Assembly (NCBI RefSeq): GCF_003323745.1
Contig: NZ_QOIL01000003.1
Span: 310,001 to 374,000, forward strand
Source of the DNA: Sphaerisporangium album
GTDB lineage: Bacteria; Actinomycetota; Actinomycetes; Streptosporangiales; Streptosporangiaceae
Direction of reading: 5' to 3'
DNA: 64,000 nt
Shown here: positions 9,443-17,794 of the stretch, in pieces
Numbering within the stretch: position 1 is the first letter of the stretch
How the letters are laid out: every line of letters starts with the position of its first letter
The notes under the pieces: model-generated
Database searches by the model: none
Told to the model about the DNA's origin: nothing
What the model saw: only the letters and a program-made list of their open reading frames with translations
Program-made: the position numbers and the translations under genes

Positions 9443-9685
9443 CCGCCGCCGACCTCCCCGCCCAGCCTATGCCCAGATCACCCCGTGACCCGGACGATCC
9501 ATGCGGGCACACTACTCGCTCGGCAAGGTCCTGGTGGCCCAGACATCCCGGTTGAACAAGGACCAGGCCAGGTACACCACGCCGCACGCACGCGGAACGG
9601 AGAGGGCGCCATAGGCACGACGGGCCTCACGCGCGCGGCCGGAGCCCGCGCCTCAGGCACAGGAAAATGATCTATGACAACACAA
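9443..9685. other. Non-coding gap upstream of smc
   Basis: I see no credible gene in these 243 bases. The short open frames are Arg/Pro/Ala-rich and resemble chance frames. The stretch probably holds the smc promoter, but no clear -35/-10 pair stands out. Confidence 0.4.
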
Positions 9686-9710
9686 AGGGACGCCTTTGGG
9701 GGGCGTCCCT
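9686..9710 (-). terminator. Terminator of the small coiled-coil gene
   Basis: AGGGACGCC (9686-9694) pairs perfectly with GGCGTCCCT (9702-9710) around a 7-base loop. On the minus strand it is followed by a T-rich stretch (TTTGTGTTGT). It lies 25 bases after the stop codon of the 64-residue gene. Confidence 0.8.
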
Positions 9711-9734
9711 AACGGTGTGTTGCCGTACCGAACC

Positions 9735-9929
9735 TCAGGTGAGGGCCGGCTCGCGATCCTGCAGACGGGTGAACTCCTCGTCCCGCGACTGTGCCGCGAG
9801 AGCGTCGTTCTGCGCCTGGAGCCTTGTGAGCTCAGCCTCCAGATCCCGGATCCGCTGCTGGAGACGGCGCATTTCCGAGACCATCCGAGGGTCGAGACCG
9901 CCGACGTGGCCGAGTAGAGCCTTCGCCAT
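9735..9929 (-). CDS. Small coiled-coil protein (64 aa)
   Basis: This 64-residue protein is predicted to be mostly one amphipathic coiled coil (MRRLQQRIRDLEAELTRLQA, then QNDALAAQSRDEEF) after a short N-terminal MAKALLGHVGG. The ATG at 9929 is preceded by GGAGGA with an eight-base spacer, which is why I prefer it to the upstream start at 10019. I believe similar small proteins lie at this place in related actinomycetes, but I know no function. It sits alone between acyP and smc, with its own terminator. Upstream is an AT-rich patch (10081-10110) that may be promoter sequence. Confidence 0.75.
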   Translation of the reverse strand: MAKALLGHVGGLDPRMVSEMRRLQQRIRDLEAELTRLQAQNDALAAQSRDEEFTRLQDREPALT

Positions 9930-10118
9930 GGTTAAGGGTCCTCCACGCTGAGTGACCAAACTGGGTCGCGCACTTGTAACCGCGGGAGGGGTGCGCGTGT
10001 TTCCTCTCAAGAGTCGCACCGGCGATGGAGGCGGTCAAGTTGAACGCTCCCCATGAATGCACCAATGGGCACTCCCGACATGTAAATATACCGCATTTAG
10101 GGGGTTTAAGGGAAGCGG

Positions 10119-10409
10119 CTACCGCTCCACAAATCCACCAAAACCACCTCGAACCGGCGTCCAGCGCTCCACCACTGCATCTACCCGCCCCGGCGTCGCA
10201 CCACCCCTGAGCAGGGCGAGGAGCTTCTCACACGCCTCGCGAGGACCCTCCGCGACGACCTCGACCCGGCCGTCGGCCAGGTTGGACGCCGATCCCACCA
10301 GGCCGAGCTCCAGGGCCCGCGCCCGGGTCCACCAACGGAATCCGACCCCTTGGACGTGACCACGAACCCACGCATTGAGACGTACGTCACCCGTGTCCGA
10401 AATGCTCAT
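10119..10409 (-). CDS. acyP: Acylphosphatase
   Basis: This 96-residue acylphosphatase hydrolyses acyl-phosphates such as carbamoyl phosphate or acetyl phosphate. The signature [18 protein letters not shown] supplies the phosphate-binding loop and the catalytic Arg, and [14 protein letters not shown] supplies the catalytic Asn. The ATG at 10409 overlaps the mutM stop codon as ATGA, so translation is probably coupled. An upstream in-frame ATG inside mutM (10439) is less likely. Physical coupling to mutM near smc is a recurring actinobacterial arrangement, though no shared pathway is obvious. Confidence 0.93.
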   Translation of the reverse strand: MSISDTGDVRLNAWVRGHVQGVGFRWWTRARALELGLVGSASNLADGRVEVVAEGPREACEKLLALLRGGATPGRVDAVVERWTPVRGGFGGFVER

Positions 10410-11281
10410 TGAAGTGTCCTGGGTTGACATCGCGGGCAACTGTACGAAGACCTGTTCATGAACGCTTCGCGCAGGACGGGCGCGCCGCAGCGTCCGCAGG
10501 GCTCGCCCTCGCGGCCGTACACGTTGAGCGAGCGGTCGAAGTAGCCGCTCTCGCCGTTCACGTTGACGTACAGGCTGTCGAACGAGGTGCCGCCCTGGAC
10601 GAGGGCCTCCCCCATCACCTCGCGCACCGCCGCGAGCAGCTCGGCGGCCTTACGGGCGCTCAGCGCCCGGGTGGGCGTCCGGCCGTGCAGCCGCGCCCGC
10701 CACAGCGCCTCGTCGGCGTAGATGTTCCCGACCCCGCTGATCAGCGACTGGTCGAGCAGGGCGCGCTTGATCTCGGTCTGCCGGACGGCCAGCTTCCGCG
10801 CGAACGCGTCGTCGTCGAAGGCGTCCTCCAGCGGGTCGGCCGCGATGTGGACGATCGGCTCGGGCACCGAGCGCGCCAGGGGCACCAGCGGCGCCACCAG
10901 CAGGTGCCCGAACGTGCGCTGGTCGACGAACCGCAGCTCGGGACCGCCGTCGTCGAAGCTCAGCCGCACCCGCAGGTGCTTCTCCACCGGAGACGCCGGG
11001 TCCACGACCAGGAGCTGGCCGCTCATGCCCAGGTGGGCGAGCAGGGAGTCGACGGCCTCGCCGGGCCTTCCGGCCTCGCCCAGGGGCATCCAGAGGTACT
11101 TGCCGCGGCGCTCGGCCGACAGCAGGGTGCGGCCCGCGAGCCTGCCGGCGAACTCGGCGGCCCCCGGCACGTGCCTGCGGATCGCGCGGGCGTGCAGCAC
11201 CTCGGCCCCCACGATCGTGCGGCCCGCGACCCAGCGTGACAGGCCGCGCCGTACGACCTCGACCTCGGGCAGCTCGGGCAT
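10406..11281 (-). CDS. mutM: Formamidopyrimidine-DNA glycosylase
   Basis: This 291-residue base-excision repair enzyme removes 8-oxoguanine and formamidopyrimidines and nicks the abasic site. It begins [14 protein letters not shown], with the catalytic Pro2 and Glu3. It has the DNA-binding helix-two-turn-helix ([19 protein letters not shown]) and ends with a zinc finger (CGRCGAP and SYSCPRCQ). Length is typical. Its stop codon overlaps the start of acyP, and its start lies three bases after the rnc stop, so rnc, mutM and acyP form a tight operon. Confidence 0.97.
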   Translation of the reverse strand: MPELPEVEVVRRGLSRWVAGRTIVGAEVLHARAIRRHVPGAAEFAGRLAGRTLLSAERRGKYLWMPLGEAGRPGEAVDSLLAHLGMSGQLLVVDPASPVEKHLRVRLSFDDGGPELRFVDQRTFGHLLVAPLVPLARSVPEPIVHIAADPLEDAFDDDAFARKLAVRQTEIKRALLDQSLISGVGNIYADEALWRARLHGRTPTRALSARKAAELLAAVREVMGEALVQGGTSFDSLYVNVNGESGYFDRSLNVYGREGEPCGRCGAPVLREAFMNRSSYSCPRCQPRTLQ

Positions 11282-11284
11282 GAT

Positions 11285-12031
11285 CTAGCTTGCCGCCTTC
11301 TCCAGCTTCTCGCGGGCCTCGCTGCGCGCGCGGATCGCCGTCCACGCGGCCTCGGCGGCCTGCTGCTCGGCTTCCTTCTTGCTGCGCCCCGCGCCCGAGC
11401 CGTACTCCTGGCCGCCCACCCGGACGACCGCGGTGAACGACTTGGCGTGGTCGGGGCCGCTCTCGTCGACGTGGTACTCGGGGACGCCGAGCATCTCGGA
11501 GGCCGTCAGCTCCTGCAGCGAGGTCTTCCAGTCCAGGCCCGCGCCGAGCGACGCCGAGCGCACGATGAGCGGGTCGAACAGCAGGTGGACCACGCGGAAC
11601 GCCTCGTCGAGGCCCTTGTCGACGTAGACGGCGCCGATCAGCGCCTCCAGGGTGTCGGCGAGGATCGAGGACTTGTCACGGCCCCCCGTGCCCTCCTCGC
11701 CCCGGCCGAGGCGCATGAAGCGGCCGAGGTCCAGGGTGCGGGCGACGTCGGCGAGCGCGCGCATGTTGACCACCGCGGCCCGAAGCTTGGCGAGCTGCCC
11801 CTCGGGCAGGTCGGGGTGCCCCCGGAACAGCGTGTCGGTGACCACCAGGCCCAGCACGGAGTCGCCCAGGAACTCCAGGCGCTCGTTGGTGGGCAGGCCA
11901 CCGTTCTCGTAGGCGTACGAGCGGTGCGTCAGCGCCCGCTCCAGAAGGTCATCATCCAGCCGGACGGCGAGGACGTTGAACAGCTCGTCCCTCGCGATCT
12001 CAACGGCGACCGGCTTTCCACCTGCGGCCAC
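11285..12031 (-). CDS. rnc: Ribonuclease III
   Basis: This 248-residue double-strand-specific RNase processes rRNA precursors and mRNAs. In Streptomyces the orthologue (AbsB) affects antibiotic production. The catalytic signature [16 protein letters not shown] lies near residue 50, the second acidic cluster is in [15 protein letters not shown], and the C-terminal dsRNA-binding domain (about 165-235) includes [20 protein letters not shown]. The ATG at 12031 begins [12 protein letters not shown] 235-base gap with a strong hairpin separates it from rpmF, so expression may be attenuated or rely on its own promoter. Confidence 0.96.
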   Translation of the reverse strand: MAAGGKPVAVEIARDELFNVLAVRLDDDLLERALTHRSYAYENGGLPTNERLEFLGDSVLGLVVTDTLFRGHPDLPEGQLAKLRAAVVNMRALADVARTLDLGRFMRLGRGEEGTGGRDKSSILADTLEALIGAVYVDKGLDEAFRVVHLLFDPLIVRSASLGAGLDWKTSLQELTASEMLGVPEYHVDESGPDHAKSFTAVVRVGGQEYGSGAGRSKKEAEQQAAEAAWTAIRARSEAREKLEKAAS

Positions 12032-12120
12032 GTCTCCTCCTCGGACGGGTTTCTCCGGCCGTCACGCAGCACGTCACGACCATGGTCGCGATGGCGGATA
12101 ACGCGGGAAGTGCCCGAAAA

Positions 12121-12165
12121 CGTGGTGGACGCCGGGAGATTGCGGCAACCCCGGCGCCCACCACG
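12121..12165 (-). terminator. Large hairpin downstream of rpmF
   Basis: The arm starting CGTGGTGG at 12121-12136 pairs with the arm ending CCACCACG at 12150-12165 with only one A/C mismatch. It lies about 100 bases after the rpmF stop and about 90 bases before rnc, so it can end the rpmF transcript or limit read-through. Confidence 0.65.
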
Positions 12166-12266
12166 GCCGCGGGCGAACCGCCACCGCACGCCTTCCACGG
12201 CGGACGGTCATGCCGGCCGGATGACGTCGCATCCGGCCGCATCACCGGCCACCGCGGGGGGCGTGA

Positions 12267-12446
12267 TCAGGCCGACGGCTCGATGACCTGACGGCGGTTG
12301 TAGGTGCCGCAGGTCGGGCAGGCGACGTGCTGCAGCTTCGGCGACCGGCACTGATTGCAGCTCACGAGCGCGGGCGCGGCGGTCTTCCACTGCGCGCGGC
12401 GGGCGCGGGTGTTGCTGCGCGACATCTTCCGCTTGGGGACGGCCAC
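12267..12446 (-). CDS. rpmF: 50S ribosomal protein L32
   Basis: This 59-residue L32 begins [19 protein letters not shown] after a GTG start at 12446 and carries a zinc ribbon (CNQC and CPTC). It is therefore the zinc-containing form rather than a zinc-free Zur-regulated paralogue. AGGAGG precedes the start. It begins one base after the stop codon of the DUF177 gene, the usual yceD-rpmF coupling. Confidence 0.96.
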   Translation of the reverse strand: MAVPKRKMSRSNTRARRAQWKTAAPALVSCNQCRSPKLQHVACPTCGTYNRRQVIEPSA

Positions 12447-12447
12447 G

Positions 12448-13029
12448 TCAACCCTCCTGGTCTTTCTTGTCGTTTTCGTTCTGACTATGCAAACTCCGCA
12501 GCGCCGCCCAACGGGCGTCGACCTTCTCGTGCCCGTGGTCAGGACCGGCCTCGGCCAGCTTGACCCCGCACTCCACGCACAACCCGGGGCAGTCTTCACC
12601 GCACACCGGGCTCAGCGGCAGCGCGAGCACCACCGCATCGCGGAACGTCGGTTCCAGGTCGAGAAGCTCGCCATCGAGGAGCAGATCGTCCTCGGCGGCG
12701 TCCTCCGCGGAGTAGAAGAAGAGCTCCTGGAACCCGACCTCGATATCCGAGTTCAGTGGATCCAGGCAACGCGAGCATTCCCCGCTGAGCGGAGCCGTCG
12801 CCGTGCCCGTGACGAGCACGCCTTCCATCACCGCCTCGAGCCGCATGCGCAGCTCGATCTCGGCGCCCTCAGGGACGCCGATCATGCCGACGGTGAGATT
12901 CGCCGGTGCCGGGAGCGCACGAGAGATCTGGCGCATAGATCCCGGTCGTCGCCCCAGATCGTGGGTGGAGATCACCCATGGGGCTCGGGGGTCGAGGCTA
13001 TGCAGCGTCTTCCTGCTCTCTTGAGGCAT
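12448..13029 (-). CDS. DUF177/YceD-family protein
   Basis: This 193-residue protein belongs to the DUF177 (YceD) family, whose genes almost always precede rpmF and which is linked to 23S rRNA or ribosome assembly. Two cysteine motifs are visible, [11 protein letters not shown] and [14 protein letters not shown], suggesting metal binding. The frame continues upstream through coaD to 13599, but conserved sequence starts at [14 protein letters not shown] (ATG 13029). It is tightly coupled to rpmF and follows coaD by 47 bases. Confidence 0.9.
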   Translation of the reverse strand: MPQESRKTLHSLDPRAPWVISTHDLGRRPGSMRQISRALPAPANLTVGMIGVPEGAEIELRMRLEAVMEGVLVTGTATAPLSGECSRCLDPLNSDIEVGFQELFFYSAEDAAEDDLLLDGELLDLEPTFRDAVVLALPLSPVCGEDCPGLCVECGVKLAEAGPDHGHEKVDARWAALRSLHSQNENDKKDQEG

Positions 13030-13076
13030 GGCGAATCCCGCCGTCGTACAAGGCCGATTAGAAAGGATACCAGGAC

Positions 13077-13553
13077 TCAGCCGCGCAGCCGCTCGACGAG
13101 CATCTGGCGGACGAGTTCGGGCACGAGCCCGGAGACGTCCCCGCCGTAGCGGGCGATCTCCTTCAGCCTGCTCGACGACAGGAACGAGTATTCGGGATTG
13201 GTCGACATGAACAGCGTCTCGACACCCGACATCCGGTAGTTGAGCTGGGCCATCTGCAACTCGTAGTCGAAGTCGCTGACGGCGCGCAGACCCTTCACGA
13301 TGGTCGGGATGCCCTGCTGCTTGCAGAAGTCGACCAGCAGCCCGTAGAACTTCTCCACGCGCACGTTGCCGTACTCGCGGGTGACCGCCTCCAGCGTCTG
13401 GATGCGCTCGTCGACGGTGAACAGGCTCTTCTTCTCGACGTTGATCAGCACCGCGACGACGACCTCGTCGTAGAGCCGGGACGTCCGGCCGATGATGTCG
13501 AGATGGCCGTTGGTTACGGGATCGAAGGACCCCGGGCAGACGACACGACGCAA
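13077..13553 (-). CDS. coaD: Phosphopantetheine adenylyltransferase
   Basis: CoaD transfers AMP from ATP to 4-phosphopantetheine, the penultimate step of coenzyme A synthesis. The 158-residue protein has CPGSFDPVTNGHLDIIGR (nucleotide-binding loop with the T/HxGH motif), the pantetheine-binding VKGLRAVSDFDYELQMA and the ATP-binding NPEYSFLSSSRLKEIA. Length is exactly typical. It lies 15 bases downstream of rsmD, a very common bacterial pairing. Confidence 0.97.
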   Translation of the reverse strand: MRRVVCPGSFDPVTNGHLDIIGRTSRLYDEVVVAVLINVEKKSLFTVDERIQTLEAVTREYGNVRVEKFYGLLVDFCKQQGIPTIVKGLRAVSDFDYELQMAQLNYRMSGVETLFMSTNPEYSFLSSSRLKEIARYGGDVSGLVPELVRQMLVERLRG

Positions 13554-13568
13554 GGCTTACCCCCAGTT

Positions 13569-14138
13569 TCACTGGTTCCCGGCGGCGCGACCGTACCAAA
13601 CGGACGCTTCACCATATCGACGGACCCTCTCCTCTTCGAAGCCCGAGGGCCAGATCAGATCCTTCCCGCGTGACTCGCGCTCCACCGCGACCAGGGCGTC
13701 CTCGGCGAGCCAGCCGTTGTCGCGCAGCCGCTCCAGGACCTCCTGGACGGCCTCGTCGGTGACCGCGTACGGCGGGTCGGCGAACACGAAGTCGTACGGC
13801 TCCGGGCACGGGGCGGCCACCACCCGCTCGACCCGGTCGCCCGTCACCACCGCCCCGGCCAGGCCGAGCGTCGCGATGTTGGCCCGGATCGTCCGGATCG
13901 CCTTGGCGTCGTTCTCCACCAGCAACGCGTGCGCGGCGCCGCGCGACAGCGCCTCCAGGCCGACCGCGCCCGACCCGGCGTACAGGTCGAGCACGCGCGC
14001 GCCGTCCAGCGGCCCCAGCAGGGAGCCGACGGTCGAGAACAGGCCCTCCCGGGCGCGGTCGCTGGTCGGCCGCGTGCCACGCCCCGGGGGGACGGAGATG
14101 CGCCGCCCACCGGCGGTCCCTGCGATGACTCGGGTCAC
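13569..14138 (-). CDS. rsmD: 16S rRNA (guanine966-N2)-methyltransferase
   Basis: RsmD methylates G966 of 16S rRNA using S-adenosylmethionine. The 189-residue protein has the SAM loop VLDLYAGSGAVGLEALSRGA (about 49-68) and the catalytic ADPPY (120-124), and it begins MTRVIAGTAGGRRI. It is the first gene of the rsmD-coaD-DUF177-rpmF run. Upstream is a 403-base non-coding stretch with two strong hairpins. Confidence 0.96.
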   Translation of the reverse strand: MTRVIAGTAGGRRISVPPGRGTRPTSDRAREGLFSTVGSLLGPLDGARVLDLYAGSGAVGLEALSRGAAHALLVENDAKAIRTIRANIATLGLAGAVVTGDRVERVVAAPCPEPYDFVFADPPYAVTDEAVQEVLERLRDNGWLAEDALVAVERESRGKDLIWPSGFEEERVRRYGEASVWYGRAAGNQ

Positions 14139-14541
14139 CTGCCCATTCTCGCCGCCCCGCGCGGGCGGCGGGTCCTCAGGTCAAGAGTGGCCAAGTGTCG
14201 GCGACGAATGCGCAAGGGTCGTTCCCCCGGGCCGTCCGAGACCACATGATGAGTTCTGCGGCCTTCATGGTGACCCAGGGGAAGGCCGACCGGCGTGATC
14301 GTGAGCCCTTCCGCGCGCCGGTGCCCTCGGCACCTGACCCGAGGGTGGGCCCAGCCGGGGACGGCATTCGGGGGGAGGCCGTCCCAAGGCTGGGCCCTGG
14401 GTCATTTTCATTGCCCAGGGCCACGCCCTGTCCGGGGCCCGAGCACGCCCGGCCGGCCCTCGACCCGATTCCTGGCACCCCGGCGCCAAGAGCCACGACC
14501 GCGAAGCCGATCGCGAGCCGAACCTGTGGCCGATGAGTCGA
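14139..14541. other. Non-coding gap with two overlapping hairpins
   Basis: These 403 bases between the hemerythrin-like gene and rsmD contain no convincing open frame. Their main content is the pair of hairpins at 14347-14421. The rsmD promoter should lie downstream of them, but I cannot assign it. Confidence 0.6.
14347..14421. terminator. Two overlapping, mutually exclusive hairpins
   Basis: Hairpin A pairs 14347-14364 (GGGCCCAGCC plus GGGACGG) with 14379-14397 through a 10-bp and a 7-bp stem separated by a 1x2 internal loop. Hairpin B pairs GCCCTGGG (14394-14401) with CCCAGGGC (14414-14421) around an AT-rich 12-base loop. They share bases 14394-14397, so they cannot both form fully. The simplest reading is a terminator for the upstream hemerythrin-like gene. 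Confidence 0.6.
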
Positions 14542-15234
14542 TCAAGCCGGCGGAGGTACGGGTTCCCGCCTGAGAAACGCGGGCGTCGAAGCGTCCCAGG
14601 AGGGGACTCTGAGAGCGTTCAGGGCGTCCACGATGCGTCTTTCCTCGTAGACGAAGTGCGACTCCAGGATGGCCGCCAGGCCGTCCAGCTCCCCCAGCAC
14701 CCGCCGCGCCTCGGCCGCCGGATCCGCACCGCCTCCGGCCCCCAGCCCGTCGAGCAGCTCCTGCAGCCTTCGCAGGATGTCCTCGACCATGCGATGGTCC
14801 TGCTTCAGCAGCTCCAACGTCGGACGCAGCTCAGGGAACCGCTCGGCGAGCACGACGAACGCCCCGCCGTCCTCACCGGTGTGATGCCGCGTAACCGCCG
14901 AGCAGAACGCCGAACAGTGCGCCCGCAACTCCCGCGCACCGGGCGAACTCCCCCCTCGCGCGGCGAAGCCATTCGGATTCCGGCCGTACCCGTCCGGGCC
15001 CGCTGAACTTCCACCATGGCCGTCCGAACCCGCCGGAGTCCGGCCAGCCCCGTCGAGAAACGCCCCGACCTCGGCCCGCACCCTGGCCAGTTCCTCGCGT
15101 AGCCAGCCATGTACCTCGATCAACTGCCGCCCGAACGCGGTGACCCGGGCATCCGAATGATCACCAAGCGCGGCGGAAGAACCATCCGGTCCGATAGATG
15201 TACTCATGGTCATCCCATGATCCGGCGCCTCCAT
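14542..15234 (-). CDS. Hemerythrin-like (HHE) domain protein with linker insertion
   Basis: This roughly 230-residue protein has the pattern of a hemerythrin-like four-helix bundle: His42 (VHGWLREEL), His117/118 with Glu121 (RHHTGEDGG), His147 (DHRMVEDIL) and His193 with Glu197 (SHFVYEERR). Such proteins bind a di-iron centre and may sense or carry oxygen or NO. Between helices 1 and 2 there is an insertion of about 38 residues rich in Gly, Ser, Pro and Asp (about 63-100), which is unusual. The start is uncertain: ATG at 15234, 15213 and 15207 are all possible, and the frame extends to 15318. Confidence 0.75.
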   Translation of the reverse strand: MEAPDHGMTMSTSIGPDGSSAALGDHSDARVTAFGRQLIEVHGWLREELARVRAEVGAFLDGAGRTPAGSDGHGGSSAGPDGYGRNPNGFAARGGSSPGARELRAHCSAFCSAVTRHHTGEDGGAFVVLAERFPELRPTLELLKQDHRMVEDILRRLQELLDGLGAGGGADPAAEARRVLGELDGLAAILESHFVYEERRIVDALNALRVPSWDASTPAFLRREPVPPPA

Positions 15235-15329
15235 GCCCACGACGGTCTCTTGGCCGGGTGCACCGCGACGCTGACCGAATCCCACCACCGCGCCCCGCCC
15301 CCCGCAACCCACGAACATGTTGAAGTAGC

Positions 15330-15512
15330 CACGGGCGTAGTCGCTTCTGTACGGAGGAGCTCGTCGTCCTCATCGTTTTCCTCTGGTGGCTTGCAAGGAC
15401 CGAGTCCTTTGAGCAGCGCCGTGAAGATCTTCTCGCCGGTGGTGTCGCCGCCGTGGATCAGCGCCGACAGGACGGCCGGCTCCGGGTTGGCCCGCGCCTG
15501 TTCCAGATGAGG
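15330..15512 (-). pseudogene. Remnant of a coding sequence downstream of recG
   Basis: On the minus strand, in a frame shifted from recG, a stretch reading EQARANPEPAVLSALIHGG, then TTGEKIFTALLKGLGP and an acidic EENDEDDELL looks like genuine protein. It has no start codon: the frame enters from inside the recG stop region and runs on into low-complexity sequence. I interpret it as the 3' part of a decayed gene whose 5' end is lost. I do not recognise the family. Confidence 0.4.
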
Positions 15513-15523
15513 CGAGGAGGGGG

Positions 15524-17716
15524 TCAGGTTTTTTCGAGGTAGTCGGAGCGGGTGTCCGACAGGAGGCGGTCGAGTTCGGTTTTGAGGGGTTCGTGGGCTT
15601 CGAGGGTGGGGTCGGCGGCCAGGAGGGCGGTGGCTTCCTCGCGGGCGGATCTGATGATCTCTTCGTCGCGCAGGAGCTGGAGCATCTTGAGGGACGATCG
15701 GCGGCCGGACTGGGCGGCGCCCAGCACGTCGCCCTCGCGGCGCTGTTCCAGGTCGACGCGGGAGAGCTCGAAGCCGTCCAGGGTGGCGGCCACCGCGTCG
15801 AGCCGGCCGCGGGCAGGGGTGTCCGGGGGGAAGTCGGTGACGAGCAGGCACAGGCCGGGCAGCCCGCCCCGGCCCACGCGGCCGCGGAGCTGGTGGAGCT
15901 GGGAGACGCCGAACCGGTCGGCGTCCATGATCACCATCACCGAGGAGTTCGGGACGTCGACGCCGACCTCGATCACGGTGGTGGCCACCAGCACGTCGAT
16001 CTCGCCCCGCGTGAACGCGCGCATGATCGCGTCCTTCTCCTCGGGGGCCAGCCGCCCGTGCAGGGCCTCGACGCGGAGCCCGGACAGCGGGCCGCCCGCG
16101 AGCATCGGAGCGACCTCCATGACCGCGAGGGGCGGCCGGCGCTCGTCGCCCCCGCGCGCGTCGCCGCCGAAGTCGCCGTCGAGGTCGCCCTCGTCGCCTT
16201 CCAGGTCGCCGATGCGGGGGCACACGATGTACGCCTGCCGCCCGAGGCCGACCTCCTCGCGGATGCGGGCCCACGTGCGGTCGAGGTAGTGGGGCTTGTC
16301 GGCGGCGGGCACGACGTGGGTGGTGATCGGCGCGCGCCCCGAGGGGAGCTGGCTCAGGGTCGAGACCTCCAAGTCGCCGAACACCGTCATGGCCACCGTG
16401 CGCGGGATCGGCGTGGCCGTCATGACCAGCACGTGGGGACGCCCGCCCCCGGCCTTCTCGCGCAGCGCGTCACGCTGCTCGACGCCGAAGCGGTGCTGCT
16501 CGTCGACGACGACCAGGCCCAGGTCGGCGAACTGGACGTGCTCCTGGAGCAGGGCGTGGGTGCCGACGATGACGCCGGCCGCCCCGGAGGCGGCGTCGAG
16601 CAGCGCCGCGCGCCGCCCGGCCGCGCCCATCGAGCCGGTGAGCAGGGTGACGGCCGTGCCGCCGAAGACGCCACCGGTGCCGAGGTCGCCCAGCATGCGG
16701 ATGATCGACCGGTGGTGCTGCTGGGCGAGCACCTCGGTGGGGGCGAGCAGCACCGCCTGCCCGCCGGCGTCCACGACCTGGAGCATCGCGCGCAGGGCCA
16801 CGACGGTCTTGCCCGCGCCCACCTCCCCCTGGAGCAGGCGGTGCATGGGATGGTCGCGCGCGAGTTCGGCGGCGATCTGGTCGCCGACCTCGACCTGGCC
16901 GTCGGTGAGCTTGAACGGGAGCCGCCCGTCGAAGTCGGCGAGCAGCCCGTCGTCGCGGCGGGGCCTCGGAGTGGCGGGCCACGCGGCCGCCGCCTGCCGC
17001 CGCCGGGCCAGAACGGCCTGCAGGGTGAACGCCTCGTCGAACTTCAGCCGCTTGCGTGCCCGCGACACGTCCTGCTGGTCGCGGGGCCGGTGGACGGCTT
17101 CGAGCGCCTCGGCGAGGCCGGCCAGGCGATGTCGGACGCGGACCTCGTCGGGCAGCGGGTCGGGCAGGGGGCCGAGCGTATCGAGCACGACGCCGATCGC
17201 GCGGCGGATCACCCAGGACGAGATGCCGCCCGCCGCCGGGTAGATGGGGACGGGCGCGGCGGCGAACTCGGCGGCCGAGGCCTCGGTCTCCTCGAAGGGC
17301 TCGAACTCGGGGTGGTTGAGCTGCCACTTGCCGGTGTCACCGCGACCGAAGCGCCCGACCTTTCCGGAGAACATCGCGCGCGTGCCCGGCTGGAGCCTGC
17401 CCTCGACGACGTGCGAGACCCTGCCGAAGAACGACAGGTAGATCTTGTTGCGCCGGCCGTCGACGACCTCGACCTCCAGCCACGTGCCGGAGCGGTTGCG
17501 CATGGGCTTGCGCATCAGCCGGGAGACCTCGCCCACCACGGTGACGTGCTCGTCGACCTCCAGGGCGTCGAGCGTGGTGAGCTCGCCCCGCTCGGCGTAC
17601 CGCCGGGGGTAGTGGCGCAGCAGATCGCCGACCGTGGTGATGTTGAGCGAGCTTTCGAGGGGCTTGGCCGTCTTGGGGTCAAGCGCCTTGATGAGCGGCT
17701 CGTCGAAACGCGTCAC
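15524..17716 (-). CDS. recG: ATP-dependent DNA helicase RecG
   Basis: RecG remodels stalled replication forks and branch-migrates Holliday junctions. With the GTG start at 17716 it has 730 residues: an N-terminal wedge/OB region (about 1-230), then superfamily 2 helicase motifs GEVGAGKTVVALRA (motif I), VVVDEQHRFG (DExH box) and MTATPIPRT (motif III). The C-terminal helicase half includes VATTVIEVGVDVPN and QLRGRVGRG. An acidic Asp/Gly-rich loop (GDLEGDEGDLDGDFGGD) is inserted in the second helicase lobe. It lies downstream of the DAK2 gene on the same strand. Confidence 0.96.
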   Translation of the reverse strand: MTRFDEPLIKALDPKTAKPLESSLNITTVGDLLRHYPRRYAERGELTTLDALEVDEHVTVVGEVSRLMRKPMRNRSGTWLEVEVVDGRRNKIYLSFFGRVSHVVEGRLQPGTRAMFSGKVGRFGRGDTGKWQLNHPEFEPFEETEASAAEFAAAPVPIYPAAGGISSWVIRRAIGVVLDTLGPLPDPLPDEVRVRHRLAGLAEALEAVHRPRDQQDVSRARKRLKFDEAFTLQAVLARRRQAAAAWPATPRPRRDDGLLADFDGRLPFKLTDGQVEVGDQIAAELARDHPMHRLLQGEVGAGKTVVALRAMLQVVDAGGQAVLLAPTEVLAQQHHRSIIRMLGDLGTGGVFGGTAVTLLTGSMGAAGRRAALLDAASGAAGVIVGTHALLQEHVQFADLGLVVVDEQHRFGVEQRDALREKAGGGRPHVLVMTATPIPRTVAMTVFGDLEVSTLSQLPSGRAPITTHVVPAADKPHYLDRTWARIREEVGLGRQAYIVCPRIGDLEGDEGDLDGDFGGDARGGDERRPPLAVMEVAPMLAGGPLSGLRVEALHGRLAPEEKDAIMRAFTRGEIDVLVATTVIEVGVDVPNSSVMVIMDADRFGVSQLHQLRGRVGRGGLPGLCLLVTDFPPDTPARGRLDAVAATLDGFELSRVDLEQRREGDVLGAAQSGRRSSLKMLQLLRDEEIIRSAREEATALLAADPTLEAHEPLKTELDRLLSDTRSDYLEKT

Positions 17717-17794
17717 GTCAACCAGTTCTACCGCTCCGGGCCGACAAGAAGGGCCGTTCGCCCGCACGTGGCCCGCGCCGCACGAGCCGGCCGG

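Noticed and set aside
5870-9670. A 1266-codon open frame on the plus strand opposite smc
   Set aside because: It is antisense to an unmistakable SMC protein. Its Arg/Gly/Leu-rich, low-complexity translation is what high-GC third-position bias produces on the opposite strand.
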